Source of the DNA: JAFGUB01 sp050305515
Lineage (GTDB): Bacteria; Campylobacterota; Campylobacteria; Campylobacterales; Sulfurimonadaceae
DNA: 64,000 bases
Assembly (NCBI GenBank): GCA_050305515.1
Contig: JBNLFL010000014.1
Coordinates: 1 to 64,000 of the forward strand
Reading direction: 5' to 3'
Shown here: positions 33,936-42,747 of the stretch, in pieces
How positions within the stretch are numbered: position 1 is the stretch's first letter
Layout of the letters: each line of letters begins with the position of its first letter
Notes under the pieces: model-generated
Seen by the model: the letters and a program-made list of their open reading frames with translations, nothing else
What the model was told of the DNA's origin: nothing
Databases searched by the model: none
Made by a program: the position numbers and the translations under genes

Positions 33936-35783
33936 TTAGGTACGGGGTGTTTCCTCGTCATAGCTGAACATTTCAGGGGTGAAGCGAACGACTCTGTTGC
34001 GTCCGGTATGTTTGGCTTCATAGAGTGCGGTATCGGCATATTTAATGACTTTCCAGATTGAGTTATCATCTTTGGGAAAGCTTGAAATTCCGATACTGAG
34101 TGTTTTTTGAATGACTTCTGCAGCGACATGGAATTTGGTCGCATTGAAGCTCTCACGAATCTTTTTGGCGACCTCCATGGCTCCCTCTTCCGTTGCATTG
34201 TGAAGAAGCAGAATAAACTCTTCTCCGCCGTAACGAATGGCAAGATCCGAAGCGCGGATACTGCTTTGCAGGATATTGGAAAGTCCTTTAATGACAATGT
34301 CACCGGCATCGTGGCCGTAGGTGTCATTAACCAGTTTAAAGAAGTCGATATCAATCATAAATATGGCGTAGTTACCGTCTTCGCGCAGGGTTTGACGCAT
34401 CACCTTGTCAATGAACTCTTCAAGGAAACGGCGGTTATAAAGACCGGTGAGCCCGTCACGAAGGGAAGAGTCTCGCAGCTGATCCATCAGGATGCGGCTC
34501 TCAATAACCGGTTTGGCCGTTTCAAAATAGTTTTTGATGCTGCTGGCCCGGGAGTGAATTTCATCGATAGTCTCTCTGTCTTCGGCGTATATACTCAGCG
34601 TTAGCGTGACATTGTCGTTCACTGTCAGCGGAATGCACAGGTATTGGGTGCTGACATCACAGCAAAACGCACAAAGATGTGGGAAATCAGTGGAGATGAC
34701 ATTGGTATCGGTACGGTAGGCACGGCACTCGTTTGGTGTATTCATCGGAAGCGTACAGACCATAGAGTCATCGGTGGCGTAAATTTTAATGCGTTCGCTG
34801 CGGTCTTTGTAGATTTCAAAAAGTGAAAAAGCTTTGATATCGAATTTTTCTGAAATAATGTATACCAGACGCTTGTAAATTTCGGCTTTGCTATTGTCAA
34901 GCTCGATAGTCTTTTTGAATTTATAGATATCCGAGAGCTCTTTAATAATGATCTGGGCTTCGAGAAGCGGATCATCGCAGGCAAGCTTGGATTGCGTCAG
35001 GAACGTGGCAAGGTTGTTTTTTATCTGTCCAAAGGTTTCATCCATTTTTCCGAAGAGATGATTCAGATGCTGGGTTACCTCTTCGCCTTCACCTTTAAGT
35101 TTAGTGCTGAAACGGAAAGTGAAATCTCCGGTGTAGGCGCGGTTGATTCCCTCATTGAGATTTTCAAACAGTTCTACAAAAGGTTTGAAATAGTGATTGG
35201 TAATCAAGATGGCTATGATGATGAATATGATATTGATGCCAAGAATTTTCAGCAGTGTTAATGTCCCGGTGTTACGGGTATCACTGATATCAAATTCCAT
35301 GCTGATGGCGCCGAGAACGGTATCCTTGGCAACATTGTGACAGCTTAGACAGTTGGGATTACCGTCTATCGAGGCAGTGTAGGGAATCGTAACACGAAGG
35401 TGGACACTATCAGAGTTCTCCATCACTTTCTGGACGGTCTTACCGCTTTTAAGAACCTGATTGTCAATCTCGTCACGGACGATTTCACTGACGAGGCCGT
35501 CGCCAAACTGTTCGTTGACAACAGGTGCACGGACGATCCAGAGTTTTTCGACATTCTTCGCCGTACTGATACTTTCAAGGAAATACTGACGGTGTTCCAT
35601 CATTCCGTTAACCATATGTGCGGTCAGTCCGTCACGAACGATTGTAGCCGTCATTTTGGCTTTGTCAGCAGCATTGTTGAGTGCATGGGCGCGGAAGTTG
35701 AATGCGATGTTCATCAGCGTGGCAACCAGCAGCCCCGCCATCATAACAACAAGAATCACTGTAAATTTCAAGTTGGTTTTCAT
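33936..35783 (-). CDS. Membrane diguanylate cyclase with periplasmic c-type heme motif
   Basis: This 615-aa sensor has an N-terminal membrane helix, a periplasmic domain (~35-175) containing CLSCH, a c-type heme attachment site of the DUF3365/Tll0287-like kind, a second helix (ILGINIIFIIIAILI), a HAMP-like linker, a GAF-like region with several cysteines (CAFCC), and a C-terminal GGDEF domain with intact YGGEEF. It probably makes c-di-GMP in response to redox state or a gas. I choose ATG 35783; GTG 35789 is the other possibility. CcsBA in this window would attach the heme. Confidence 0.85.
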   Translation of the reverse strand: MKTNLKFTVILVVMMAGLLVATLMNIAFNFRAHALNNAADKAKMTATIVRDGLTAHMVNGMMEHRQYFLESISTAKNVEKLWIVRAPVVNEQFGDGLVSEIVRDEIDNQVLKSGKTVQKVMENSDSVHLRVTIPYTASIDGNPNCLSCHNVAKDTVLGAISMEFDISDTRNTGTLTLLKILGINIIFIIIAILITNHYFKPFVELFENLNEGINRAYTGDFTFRFSTKLKGEGEEVTQHLNHLFGKMDETFGQIKNNLATFLTQSKLACDDPLLEAQIIIKELSDIYKFKKTIELDNSKAEIYKRLVYIISEKFDIKAFSLFEIYKDRSERIKIYATDDSMVCTLPMNTPNECRAYRTDTNVISTDFPHLCAFCCDVSTQYLCIPLTVNDNVTLTLSIYAEDRETIDEIHSRASSIKNYFETAKPVIESRILMDQLRDSSLRDGLTGLYNRRFLEEFIDKVMRQTLREDGNYAIFMIDIDFFKLVNDTYGHDAGDIVIKGLSNILQSSIRASDLAIRYGGEEFILLLHNATEEGAMEVAKKIRESFNATKFHVAAEVIQKTLSIGISSFPKDDNSIWKVIKYADTALYEAKHTGRNRVVRFTPEMFSYDEETPRT

Positions 35784-35882
35784 AGGCACACTTTATATGA
35801 GAGGTGCATGATTTTACAATGCTTTAACATAGCTGAAGATTAAAAAATCACAAAAATATGTGCCGTAATAAAATTTGTTTAA

Positions 35883-37004
35883 TTAGCTGAACCAGCCCTT
35901 GACTTTTTCGAATGCGGATTCCAGTACGCTTTCATGCGGTTTGGACTCGATTCCAAATGATTCCTGAAGCTTTTGAAGCATTTGACGCTGTTCGTCACTA
36001 AGCTTTTTAGGGTACGTGATATTGACCTGTGCAATCAGATCGCCTTTGCCGTGACCGTGGACATCGGTGATCCCCTCGTTTCGAAAACGAAACTGCTGTT
36101 TGTTCTGTGTACCGATATCGAGCTTGAGCTGCAACTCTCCCGTCAGTGAAGGAATGGTGATGGTGTCTCCTGAAACGGCCTGGGTAAAGAATACAGGCAC
36201 TTCAAGATAGATGTCATTGCCATGGCGGATAAAGTGTTTGTCCTCCTGTACATGGAACGTGACATAGAGGTCACCCCGGCTGCCGCTTTTACCGATGTTG
36301 CCTTTTCCTGAAACGCGCAGGCGGTTTTCGGAGTCGATCCCGGCAGGCACTTTAATGGTAACGGTTTCGGAAATCTCTTCAAAACCGCGGCCCTGACAAT
36401 CAGGACATTTCTCAGAAGGCATTACGCCCTCACCGTGACAGGCCGGACAGGTTTGCGAGAAGGTCATGAAGCCCTGTCGCATGTAGACCTGACCTTTACC
36501 GCCGCACTGGCTACATGTAGACTGTTTCCCGCCTTTGGCACCGGTGCCGCTGCAGCTTTTGCATGAAGCTTTGTATTTGAACTTCACCTCTTTGTCGCAA
36601 CCGAAAACCGCTTCGTGAAAGCTGATGGAAAGTTCCACGCCCAGATCGAGTGGATACTTGTCGCTGTCACGTGAACTGCGGCGGCTTCGTCCGCCGCCCA
36701 TACCGCCGAACATCTCTTCAAAGATGCTGCCGAGGTCGTCAAAACCACCGAATCCGCCGGAAGACCTACCCGCGCCGCCCTGGAGACCGGCTTTGCCGTA
36801 ACGGTCATACACGGAACGCTGTTTGTCATCGCTGAGCACCTGATAGGCCTCATTACAGAGTTTGAATTTGTGCTCCGCCTCACTGTCATCCGGATTGGTA
36901 TCGGGATGGTACATTTTCGCCATTTTTCGGTAGGCTTTTTTGATGGTAGTCTTGTCCGCATCGCGGCTGACTTCTAGTATTTCATAGTAATCTAACTCTT
37001 CCAA
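35883..37004 (-). CDS. dnaJ: Chaperone protein DnaJ
   Basis: DnaJ delivers substrates to DnaK and stimulates its ATPase. The 373-aa protein has the J-domain with HPD (MYHPDTNPDD), a G/F-rich linker (GGFGGFDDLG), four CxxCxGxG zinc repeats (CKSCSGTGAKGG, CSQCGGKGQ, CPACHGEG, CPDCQGRG) and the C-terminal peptide-binding domain. The TTG at 37004 gives MEELDYYEILEVSRD, matching family length; the open frame further upstream adds about 100 unrelated residues. A CTACATGTAG palindrome at 36511 resembles the dispersed motif with two changes. Confidence 0.95.
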   Translation of the reverse strand: MEELDYYEILEVSRDADKTTIKKAYRKMAKMYHPDTNPDDSEAEHKFKLCNEAYQVLSDDKQRSVYDRYGKAGLQGGAGRSSGGFGGFDDLGSIFEEMFGGMGGGRSRRSSRDSDKYPLDLGVELSISFHEAVFGCDKEVKFKYKASCKSCSGTGAKGGKQSTCSQCGGKGQVYMRQGFMTFSQTCPACHGEGVMPSEKCPDCQGRGFEEISETVTIKVPAGIDSENRLRVSGKGNIGKSGSRGDLYVTFHVQEDKHFIRHGNDIYLEVPVFFTQAVSGDTITIPSLTGELQLKLDIGTQNKQQFRFRNEGITDVHGHGKGDLIAQVNITYPKKLSDEQRQMLQKLQESFGIESKPHESVLESAFEKVKGWFS

Positions 37005-37051
37005 AATATCCAACCTAAAACTTTTTTGCGAATTATAGCAAAAATAATCGC

Positions 37052-37057
37052 TATAAT
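37052..37057 (+). promoter_or_regulatory. -10 element of mltA
   Basis: TATAAT in ATCGCTATAATCTT ends seven bases before ATG 37065 with no ribosome site, predicting a leaderless mltA mRNA. Confidence 0.5.
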
Positions 37058-37064
37058 CTTGAGC

Positions 37065-38138
37065 ATGAGACACGCAATTGTAATGACTCTGTTTATAATA
37101 TGGTTGAGTGGATGCGTCCCGAAAACGCTCTATCTTGACGTGAATGGAGTCGAAGCGCTGGTTCCGGCGATGGAAGACAATGCCGGGAAAAAAGCGTTTG
37201 AAAGCGAACGTTTCGATGCGCTGCTGACGCAGTTTACAAGAAACTGTACACGAGAAACAGCGGCGCAGCTCTATGGCGAGCTTTGCGAACGTGCTTTGCA
37301 TGTAAGCGATGCCAAAACATTTTTCATGCAGCAGTTCGATCTGTATGAACTTCTCCCTCAGGCTGATGAAACGTCCATTCTGACCGGATATTTTGAACCA
37401 CTATTATATGGTTCGAGAAGCTACAGTGAACGGTTTCGCTATCCGCTCTACGAACCCCCTTCGGATCTCTTACATGTAACACTTTCCGATGCCCGGCCGT
37501 CGCTTCGGGGCATGCGTCTTCGCGGCAGGCTCAAAGAGACGAAAATCGTGCCCTATGCGTCTCGAAAAGAGATCAATGAAGAGGGCCTTCAGACTCCTGT
37601 CGTTTGCTGGGTGGATGACCGTCTGGGGCGTTTTTTTCTTGAAGTGCAGGGCTCGGGGCGTGTTGAGCTGGAGAATGGAGAGACGATCTATGTCGGGTAT
37701 GCCGATCAAAACGGGCATGAATACCGTTCCATCGGCAAGGAGCTTGTGGCACGCGGGGCGATTGCACCCGAAGCGATCTCGCTTTTGAGTATCCGCTCCT
37801 ATTTTGAAGCGCATCCGCAGGAGCTTGATGCCGTACTTTCGCTCAATCCCTCTTTCATTTTTTTCAAAGAGCGGCCAGAGGCTGCTACCGGGTCACTCGG
37901 GGTGGTTCTCACGCCCATGCGCTCCGTTGCGGTCGATCCCCGTTACATTCCCATGGGAGCGATGCTCTCTCTTTCGACGGCTGATGATAAGCGTATTGTC
38001 TTTGCCGAAGATACCGGAGGAGCGATTCGGGGCCGTGTGCGCGCCGACCTCTTTACCGGCTTTGGCACGGCGGCCATGGCCGCGGCTCAGGGGCTGAAAG
38101 CGCCGCTGCGTCTGTGGATATGGCTGCCTAAGCGATAA
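37065..38138 (+). CDS. mltA: Membrane-bound lytic murein transglycosylase A
   Basis: MltA cleaves peptidoglycan glycan strands with anhydromuramic acid formation. The 357-aa lipoprotein has a signal peptide ending in lipobox LSGC, the barrel motif LTGYFEPLLYGS and the C-terminal 3D domain with DTGGAIRGRVRADLFTGFG, containing the catalytic Asp region. ATG 37065 gives a full lipoprotein signal; a TTG at 37026 is less likely because it lies upstream of the -10 element. TTACATGTAA at 37470 and a TTGCATGTAA variant at 37296 both encode Leu-His-Val. Confidence 0.92.
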   Translation: MRHAIVMTLFIIWLSGCVPKTLYLDVNGVEALVPAMEDNAGKKAFESERFDALLTQFTRNCTRETAAQLYGELCERALHVSDAKTFFMQQFDLYELLPQADETSILTGYFEPLLYGSRSYSERFRYPLYEPPSDLLHVTLSDARPSLRGMRLRGRLKETKIVPYASRKEINEEGLQTPVVCWVDDRLGRFFLEVQGSGRVELENGETIYVGYADQNGHEYRSIGKELVARGAIAPEAISLLSIRSYFEAHPQELDAVLSLNPSFIFFKERPEAATGSLGVVLTPMRSVAVDPRYIPMGAMLSLSTADDKRIVFAEDTGGAIRGRVRADLFTGFGTAAMAAAQGLKAPLRLWIWLPKR

Positions 38139-38143
38139 CGCGA

Positions 38144-38149
38144 TACAAT
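38144..38149 (+). promoter_or_regulatory. -10 element of recR
   Basis: TACAAT in GATACAATCGC ends seven bases before the recR ATG and no ribosome site is present; a leaderless transcript is predicted. Confidence 0.45.
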
Positions 38150-38156
38150 CGCTGCC

Positions 38157-38726
38157 ATGAAACACGCTCTGAACAAATTCAACCGTCTCGTCGAGGCGCT
38201 TGAATCACTTCCCACCATTGGACACAAGTCGGCAACGCGTCTGGCCTATCATATGCTGATGCATGACAGTTTCGGTGCCATAAAAATCGCGCATGCCATC
38301 GAGAATGCACTCGGAAGCATTAAAAAATGTACACGCTGCGGCGGCATGAGCGAAGATGAACTTTGTCACATCTGTGCCGATGAACACCGTGACTCCAAAC
38401 TCCTCTGTATCGTCGAAAGTGCCAAAGAGATTCTCATGTTTGAAGAGAACGCTCTTTTTGAAGGGTACTATTTCGTCCTTGAGGCGCTGGACGCTCTGGA
38501 TATCGAACATCTCCGCCGTCGGGTTGAAGAGGGTGTCGAAGAGGTTATTTTCGCCATGACGCCTTCCATTGCCAACGACGGGGTCATCTACTATCTCGAA
38601 GAGAAGCTCAAAGGCATGCCGGTACGCTTCAGCCGCATCGCGCAGGGCGTGCCGACGGGTGTGAGTCTTGAAAACATCGATATGCTCTCGCTCTCACGGG
38701 CCTTGCAGGATAGGGTAAAGGTATGA
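38157..38726 (+). CDS. recR: Recombination mediator RecR
   Basis: RecR works with RecO (and RecF where present) to load RecA at gaps. The 189-aa protein has an N-terminal helix-hairpin-helix (LPTIGHKSATRLAYHM), a four-cysteine zinc finger (CTRC ... CHIC) and a Toprim domain (residues ~80-175, VESAKEILMFEE). The C terminus contains GVPTGVSLENID, close to the family motif GxPxGxxLEYxD. The Kunitz lipoprotein start overlaps its stop by four bases. Confidence 0.95.
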   Translation: MKHALNKFNRLVEALESLPTIGHKSATRLAYHMLMHDSFGAIKIAHAIENALGSIKKCTRCGGMSEDELCHICADEHRDSKLLCIVESAKEILMFEENALFEGYYFVLEALDALDIEHLRRRVEEGVEEVIFAMTPSIANDGVIYYLEEKLKGMPVRFSRIAQGVPTGVSLENIDMLSLSRALQDRVKV

Positions 38727-38980
38727 TAATGAAAACACTCTGGCTGGGAATCGGACTTTTTTTTGCAGGTTGCAGCGGCATGACGCTCTCCGAGCTCTCC
38801 AATGATCCGCGCTGTAGCATGGAACCCAATGGCGGCATGTGCCGTGCCTATTTCAAGCGTTACTATTATGACAATGAAAGCAACTCTTGCAAGATGTTTG
38901 TGTGGGGCGGTTGTAAAGGGGTGGTTCCGTTTGAAACGGAGCAGGAGTGTCTCTCGGCCTGTTCGCCGAAACAGAAGTAA
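38723..38980 (+). CDS. Kunitz/BPTI-domain lipoprotein
   Basis: This 85-aa protein is a lipoprotein (lipobox FAGC, Cys17) with one Kunitz protease-inhibitor domain. The six cysteines (31, 40, 56, 64, 76, 80) have spacing 9-16-8-12-4, against 9-16-8-13-4 in bovine BPTI, and the core motifs FKRYYYD and WGGCKG are conserved. The P1 position after the second cysteine is Arg41 (MCRAYF), predicting inhibition of trypsin-like proteases. It overlaps recR as ATGA. A trypsin-like lipoprotein is encoded at 47007-48410. ATG 38729 is an alternative start. Confidence 0.9.
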   Translation: MIMKTLWLGIGLFFAGCSGMTLSELSNDPRCSMEPNGGMCRAYFKRYYYDNESNSCKMFVWGGCKGVVPFETEQECLSACSPKQK

Positions 38981-38998
38981 TTAACGCTCAGCGTTAAT
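38980..38998. other. Perfect 9-bp palindrome at the end of the Kunitz gene
   Basis: ATTAACGCT and AGCGTTAAT flank a single C, starting at the last base of the Kunitz stop codon. There is no T-run on either side. It overlaps the final codons of the minus-strand Arg-rich ORF. Confidence 0.45.
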
Positions 38999-39046
38999 GA
39001 TTCGGGTACCGCGGCGGCGACGATGGTTGTTGACGCGTTTTCGCAT
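38981..39046 (-). CDS. Candidate 21-aa arginine-rich small protein
   Basis: The ORF starts MRKRVNNHRRRRGTR and contains eight Arg and one Lys in 21 residues. It has an excellent ribosome site (AAAGGAT, 5-6 bases before the ATG) and a TATAGAAT-like -10 about 30 bases upstream on the minus strand. It is too short for a family call. It resembles very small basic ribosome-associated proteins in composition only; the bTHX motif is absent. It lies in the 160-base gap between two gene ends. Confidence 0.5.
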   Translation of the reverse strand: MRKRVNNHRRRRGTRIINAER

Positions 39047-39140
39047 ATAGATCCTTTTTATTATTTTCAGTGTAATTCTATATCGGCAAAATTACAGAAA
39101 GATTGCAATTTCTGCACGATTTTTATACAGGGTAGATCAG

Positions 39141-39407
39141 TTAAGCAAGTTCCATGCCCAAAATGAAGGCAATGACTTTCTCCCGAGGCATTTCACAAGG
39201 CTTGAGCAAGCCGTTTTGCAGGGTAGGGTAATAGTTGAGACTGATGAAGTCGTTCCCGCCGAGTTCTTCGGCGAAAAGTTTCACAAGTTTACGGTCGAGT
39301 CGGCTCTCTTTACGTAAAAGATAGCGTTTCCCCTGATAAATGACATCATAAGCACCCTCATCGAGTGCAAGAAGCCGGGCATGGAATACGCTGATCTGGG
39401 AGTTCAT
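39141..39407 (-). CDS. Hypothetical 88-aa protein
   Basis: No family is recognised. The sequence from ATG 39407 begins MNSQISVFHARLLALDEGAY and includes YQGKRYLLRKESRLDRKLVK and PREKVIAFILGMELA. It is soluble, with no signal peptide or transmembrane helix. The frame stays open upstream to 39542, but that part overlaps the beta-barrel gene in another frame, so I reject it. No strong ribosome site is visible. It lies 22 bases after the outer-membrane protein gene and may be co-transcribed. Confidence 0.55.
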   Translation of the reverse strand: MNSQISVFHARLLALDEGAYDVIYQGKRYLLRKESRLDRKLVKLFAEELGGNDFISLNYYPTLQNGLLKPCEMPREKVIAFILGMELA

Positions 39408-39429
39408 GCTATGCCCGTTTGGAAAAAAT

Positions 39430-40011
39430 TCAGAAGCGGTAACCCACTTTGGCAAGAACACGCATATTATCGAGTGCCTCTTTTTCACCAGAACCGAAAT
39501 CTTTCTCTGTTGTCCATTGCCAGCGTACATCGGCACCGACAAGAAGATTACCCATATAATATTTCAGACCGCCACCGACCTGATAGGTAAAGAGCCAGTT
39601 GTCTTTACCATGATCGACTTCTGCGAACATGCCTCCGATACCCGGGCCAAATCCCAACACGAGATTATCAGCCAGCCTAATGAAATAGTAGGGGTTCATC
39701 TCGATTGTCGTCATCGAGAAGTCCGATTCGTCATGACGGGTCACCGTGAGCTGCTGACGCAGCAGGTTGTCACCGGGAAGGGTAAAGACGGGACAGTCAA
39801 ATGAGAACTCAACGCCATAGTCGGCGCCGTCGTCGGAACCTTTTTGATCGATATCGATGTAACCGCCTACCAGTGCGACTTCGGCATGCGCTTTATAACT
39901 GTCGTCGAGAAAGATCGGAAGGAATTTAAATTCATCCGCCGCATTAAGCGATGCCGTCATGAGCGCAGTAGCCAGTGTCAGTGATGGGACCAGTTTCAAG
40001 ATTTTTGTCAT
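39430..40011 (-). CDS. Outer-membrane beta-barrel protein
   Basis: This 193-aa protein has a signal peptide ending in LNAADE and alternating hydrophobic strands ending with the aromatic C terminus VLAKVGYRF, typical of proteins inserted by BAM. Features include GFGPGIGGMFAEV and LLVGADVRWQW strands of an eight-stranded OmpW/OmpA-like barrel. Function is unknown. AGGAGTT at ~40015 on the minus strand provides the ribosome site. Confidence 0.75.
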   Translation of the reverse strand: MTKILKLVPSLTLATALMTASLNAADEFKFLPIFLDDSYKAHAEVALVGGYIDIDQKGSDDGADYGVEFSFDCPVFTLPGDNLLRQQLTVTRHDESDFSMTTIEMNPYYFIRLADNLVLGFGPGIGGMFAEVDHGKDNWLFTYQVGGGLKYYMGNLLVGADVRWQWTTEKDFGSGEKEALDNMRVLAKVGYRF

Positions 40012-40102
40012 GAGAACTCCTGATGTCTTTTAGAAATAAGAAAGTATTATAATCACATTTTTATTACAGACAAATATCAGGGGAGAAAGATGGAAAGAAA
40101 GT

Positions 40103-40128
40103 AAAAAATTGTTAAGGGCCGAAGCCCT
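40103..40128 (-). terminator. Intrinsic terminator of the superoxide reductase gene
   Basis: On the minus strand AGGGC-TTCG-GCCCT forms a tight UUCG-capped hairpin followed by TTAACAATTTTTT, 13 bases after the stop codon of the 40141-40533 gene. Confidence 0.75.
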
Positions 40129-40140
40129 GCAACAGTTAGC

Positions 40141-40533
40141 TTATTCAGCTACTTCAACGACAACCGGGTCAGATTCCCAGATACCGTGTTTGGTGCAGTA
40201 GCTTTGAGCTACAAGGTTCATTTTTTTGCCGGAAGGAACGACGTTGAATGTAACGGTCGCATGACCTTTGGCACCTTGTCCGCCGAGCATACCGGCTACA
40301 AATTCCGCCTTGGCAAGAAGGGTTTCACCGTTATAGAGTTGGATACCTTCGATGAAGTGGTCGAAATCATCCGGGTGTGTGTATTCGTTGCCCATTTTTA
40401 CAGTGACGGGAAACGCTTCACCTGCTTTGGCACTGCTTTCACAGTGAATGAATGGAGAGTGACGGTCAATATAGTCTTTTTTTGATTCGCGTTCTACAGT
40501 GTCGATGTCAACATAACGGTTGATTTTTGGCAT
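40141..40533 (-). CDS. Superoxide reductase (class II, neelaredoxin-like)
   Basis: This 130-aa protein reduces superoxide to hydrogen peroxide at a His4Cys iron centre. The ligands are visible: RHSPFI (His), YTHPDDFDHFIEGIQLY (two His) and SYCTKHGIWES (Cys and His), matching the SORL domain. It lacks the N-terminal desulforedoxin iron site, so it is a neelaredoxin-type enzyme. AAGGAAT just upstream of ATG 40533 and a clear terminator indicate a single-gene unit, fitting a microaerophile. Confidence 0.87.
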   Translation of the reverse strand: MPKINRYVDIDTVERESKKDYIDRHSPFIHCESSAKAGEAFPVTVKMGNEYTHPDDFDHFIEGIQLYNGETLLAKAEFVAGMLGGQGAKGHATVTFNVVPSGKKMNLVAQSYCTKHGIWESDPVVVEVAE

Positions 40534-40698
40534 GTTTATTCCTTCTTTTTGGATTGGATGCAGCCATTGTAACGCGACTTAGATTTAACAAAACATAAAA
40601 AAGATAAAAATACTCCTCTTTAATAATTACCTAAGAAACAAGCCGATTTTAACCATCTTGGCGCTACAATCCCGAAAACTTAAACTCTGGGTATTGTG

Positions 40699-42747
40699 AT
40701 GTTGCAACCGCTTTTAATTGAAATCGGCGTTGAAGAGCTTCCGGCTGTTCCGCTGCTGAACGAACTGCAAAATATTGAAAAGAAATGGGCTGGTGTTCTG
40801 GAGTCGCATGCACTGCTGTGCGAATTCGAGTTTTACTATACACCGCGTCGACTGGTGCTATGGCATCGTGAATTTCCCACGGTACAAAATGATAGCGTCG
40901 AAGAGTTTTTCGGCGCTCCCGTTGAGGTGGCGTTTCAAAACGGTGTAGCGACCAAAGCTGCCGAAGGGTTTGCCCGAAAATGCGGAGTGAGCCTTGATGA
41001 ACTCGGTCGCGCTGAAAAAGGCGGCAAGGAAGTGCTCTACTATGAGAAAAAACTCAAAGGGCAAAAAGCAGCCGATCTGCTTGAATCGATGATAAAAAGC
41101 TGGCTGGAGTCGCTCAGTTTCGGCAAAAGCATGCGCTGGGGAAGCCTGAGCGAGAGTTTTATCCGCCCGATCCGCTGGGTGAATGTCATGCTGGGCAATG
41201 CTTCCGTACCGGTGACGCTATTCAATGTCGCGTCACAGCAACGCACCTTCGGGCATCGCATTCACAGTTTCGAGCCGCTTCCCGTCACTGATGTGCATGC
41301 GTATTTTGATCTGCTCAAATCTGCATTCGTGACACTCTATCCGGACGAACGCCGTTTGAAAATTCTCAACGATTTTGCGGCGCTCAGCAAAAAAGAGGGC
41401 TTCGACATCGAGATCGACGAAGATCTGCTGGATGAAGTCGTTGCCATTACGGAACATCCGACGGCGCTTCTGGGAAGTTTTGACGAGGCGTTTTTGCGCC
41501 TGCCGCCGGAAGTCATTATTACTTCCATGAAAGAGCATCAGCGTTACTTCCCGGTCTTTAAAGACGGCAAGCTGATGAACCGTTTCGTTGTTGTAAGCAA
41601 CGCGCTGACTAACGACTTTTCAAAAGTCATTGAAGGGAATGAACGGGTGCTTCGTCCGCGTCTGAGCGATGCGCTCTTCTTTTATGATAACGACCTCAAA
41701 CGCGGCCTCTCCACGGAGGGGCTGGAAAAAGTCGTCTTTATGAAAGGTCTGGGCTCTTTGCAGGAGAAAATCGCGCGTGAGAGCGTGATTGCTTTGAAAC
41801 TCTTTGAGCGCTACGGCGCGCAGATCAGTGCCCAAAACGGCAAAAGCATTGAAGAAAACCGTGACCTTCTCACGCGTGCCGTCGCTCTGGCCAAAGCGGA
41901 CCTGATGAGCGAAATGGTCTATGAGTTCACCGAGCTTCAGGGGCTGATGGGGTATTACTATGCGCTGGAACTTGGTGAGAGCGCCGAAGTGGCGCTCTGT
42001 ATCAAAGAGCAGTACCTTCCCGCGGGCGAAGAGAGCGCACTCCCTTCTACATCGCTGAGTGCTCTGGTGGCACTTTCCATCAAGCTCGATACGCTGCTGG
42101 GACTCTTCAGCGTCAACCAGATTCCTACCGGGACACGCGACCCCTTCGCACTGCGCCGCGCGGTCAACGGTATTGTCCGTATCTGTGATGCGTATGATTT
42201 CAGATTTGATCTTTCAGAGACCCTGCGTACCCTCGGCAGCGATTATGAGACCATTGATTACGCACAGCTTGAGACCTTTATCATTGAGCGTCTGAACAAG
42301 TTTTATGATGTCAATCCCTCTATCATCAAAGCGGTTCTCAGCTCCGGTGAACGCGAACTCGGAGAACTCACCCGAAAAATCAACGCGGTCAATGCCATCG
42401 CGACGAGCGAAAGCTTTGAAAGCATCTTCTCCACCTTTAAGCGCGTGGCGAACATTACGAAAGATTTCGACGTATCGGCTGCTTTACATGTAAACAGCAC
42501 CCTGTTTGCAGAAGCTCCGGAACAGGCTCTGTTTGAAGCGTATGAAGGCGTTATGGCGCAAAGCTTTGAGAGTTATGAAGCGAAACTCGATGCCCTGTTT
42601 GGCCTTAAACCGCAGCTTGACGCCTTTTTTGACGGCGTCATGGTCAATGCGGAGGATGAAGCCCTGCGCCAGAACCGAAAATCACTTGTTGGCCTCATCT
42701 ATAAGGCGCTGCTTGAGATTGCCGATATCAAAGAGATCAGTGTTTGA
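40699..42747 (+). CDS. glyS: Glycyl-tRNA synthetase beta subunit
   Basis: GlyS is the tRNA-binding subunit of the bacterial alpha2beta2 glycyl-tRNA synthetase. The 682-aa protein starts LQPLLIEIGVEELPA and contains SFGKSMRWG, FIRPIRWV, FGHRIHS, EHQRYFPVF, NGRV-like VVSNA and GTRDPFALRR, all glyS landmarks. Length is typical. Its alpha partner glyQ is not in the window. It overlaps the next gene by eight bases. TTACATGTAA at 42484 encodes Leu-His-Val-Asn near the anticodon-binding region. Confidence 0.95.
   Translation: MLQPLLIEIGVEELPAVPLLNELQNIEKKWAGVLESHALLCEFEFYYTPRRLVLWHREFPTVQNDSVEEFFGAPVEVAFQNGVATKAAEGFARKCGVSLDELGRAEKGGKEVLYYEKKLKGQKAADLLESMIKSWLESLSFGKSMRWGSLSESFIRPIRWVNVMLGNASVPVTLFNVASQQRTFGHRIHSFEPLPVTDVHAYFDLLKSAFVTLYPDERRLKILNDFAALSKKEGFDIEIDEDLLDEVVAITEHPTALLGSFDEAFLRLPPEVIITSMKEHQRYFPVFKDGKLMNRFVVVSNALTNDFSKVIEGNERVLRPRLSDALFFYDNDLKRGLSTEGLEKVVFMKGLGSLQEKIARESVIALKLFERYGAQISAQNGKSIEENRDLLTRAVALAKADLMSEMVYEFTELQGLMGYYYALELGESAEVALCIKEQYLPAGEESALPSTSLSALVALSIKLDTLLGLFSVNQIPTGTRDPFALRRAVNGIVRICDAYDFRFDLSETLRTLGSDYETIDYAQLETFIIERLNKFYDVNPSIIKAVLSSGERELGELTRKINAVNAIATSESFESIFSTFKRVANITKDFDVSAALHVNSTLFAEAPEQALFEAYEGVMAQSFESYEAKLDALFGLKPQLDAFFDGVMVNAEDEALRQNRKSLVGLIYKALLEIADIKEISV

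Noticed and set aside
36511..36520. CTACATGTAG in dnaJ
   Set aside because: Palindromic and similar to the dispersed motif, but two bases differ, so I did not count it.
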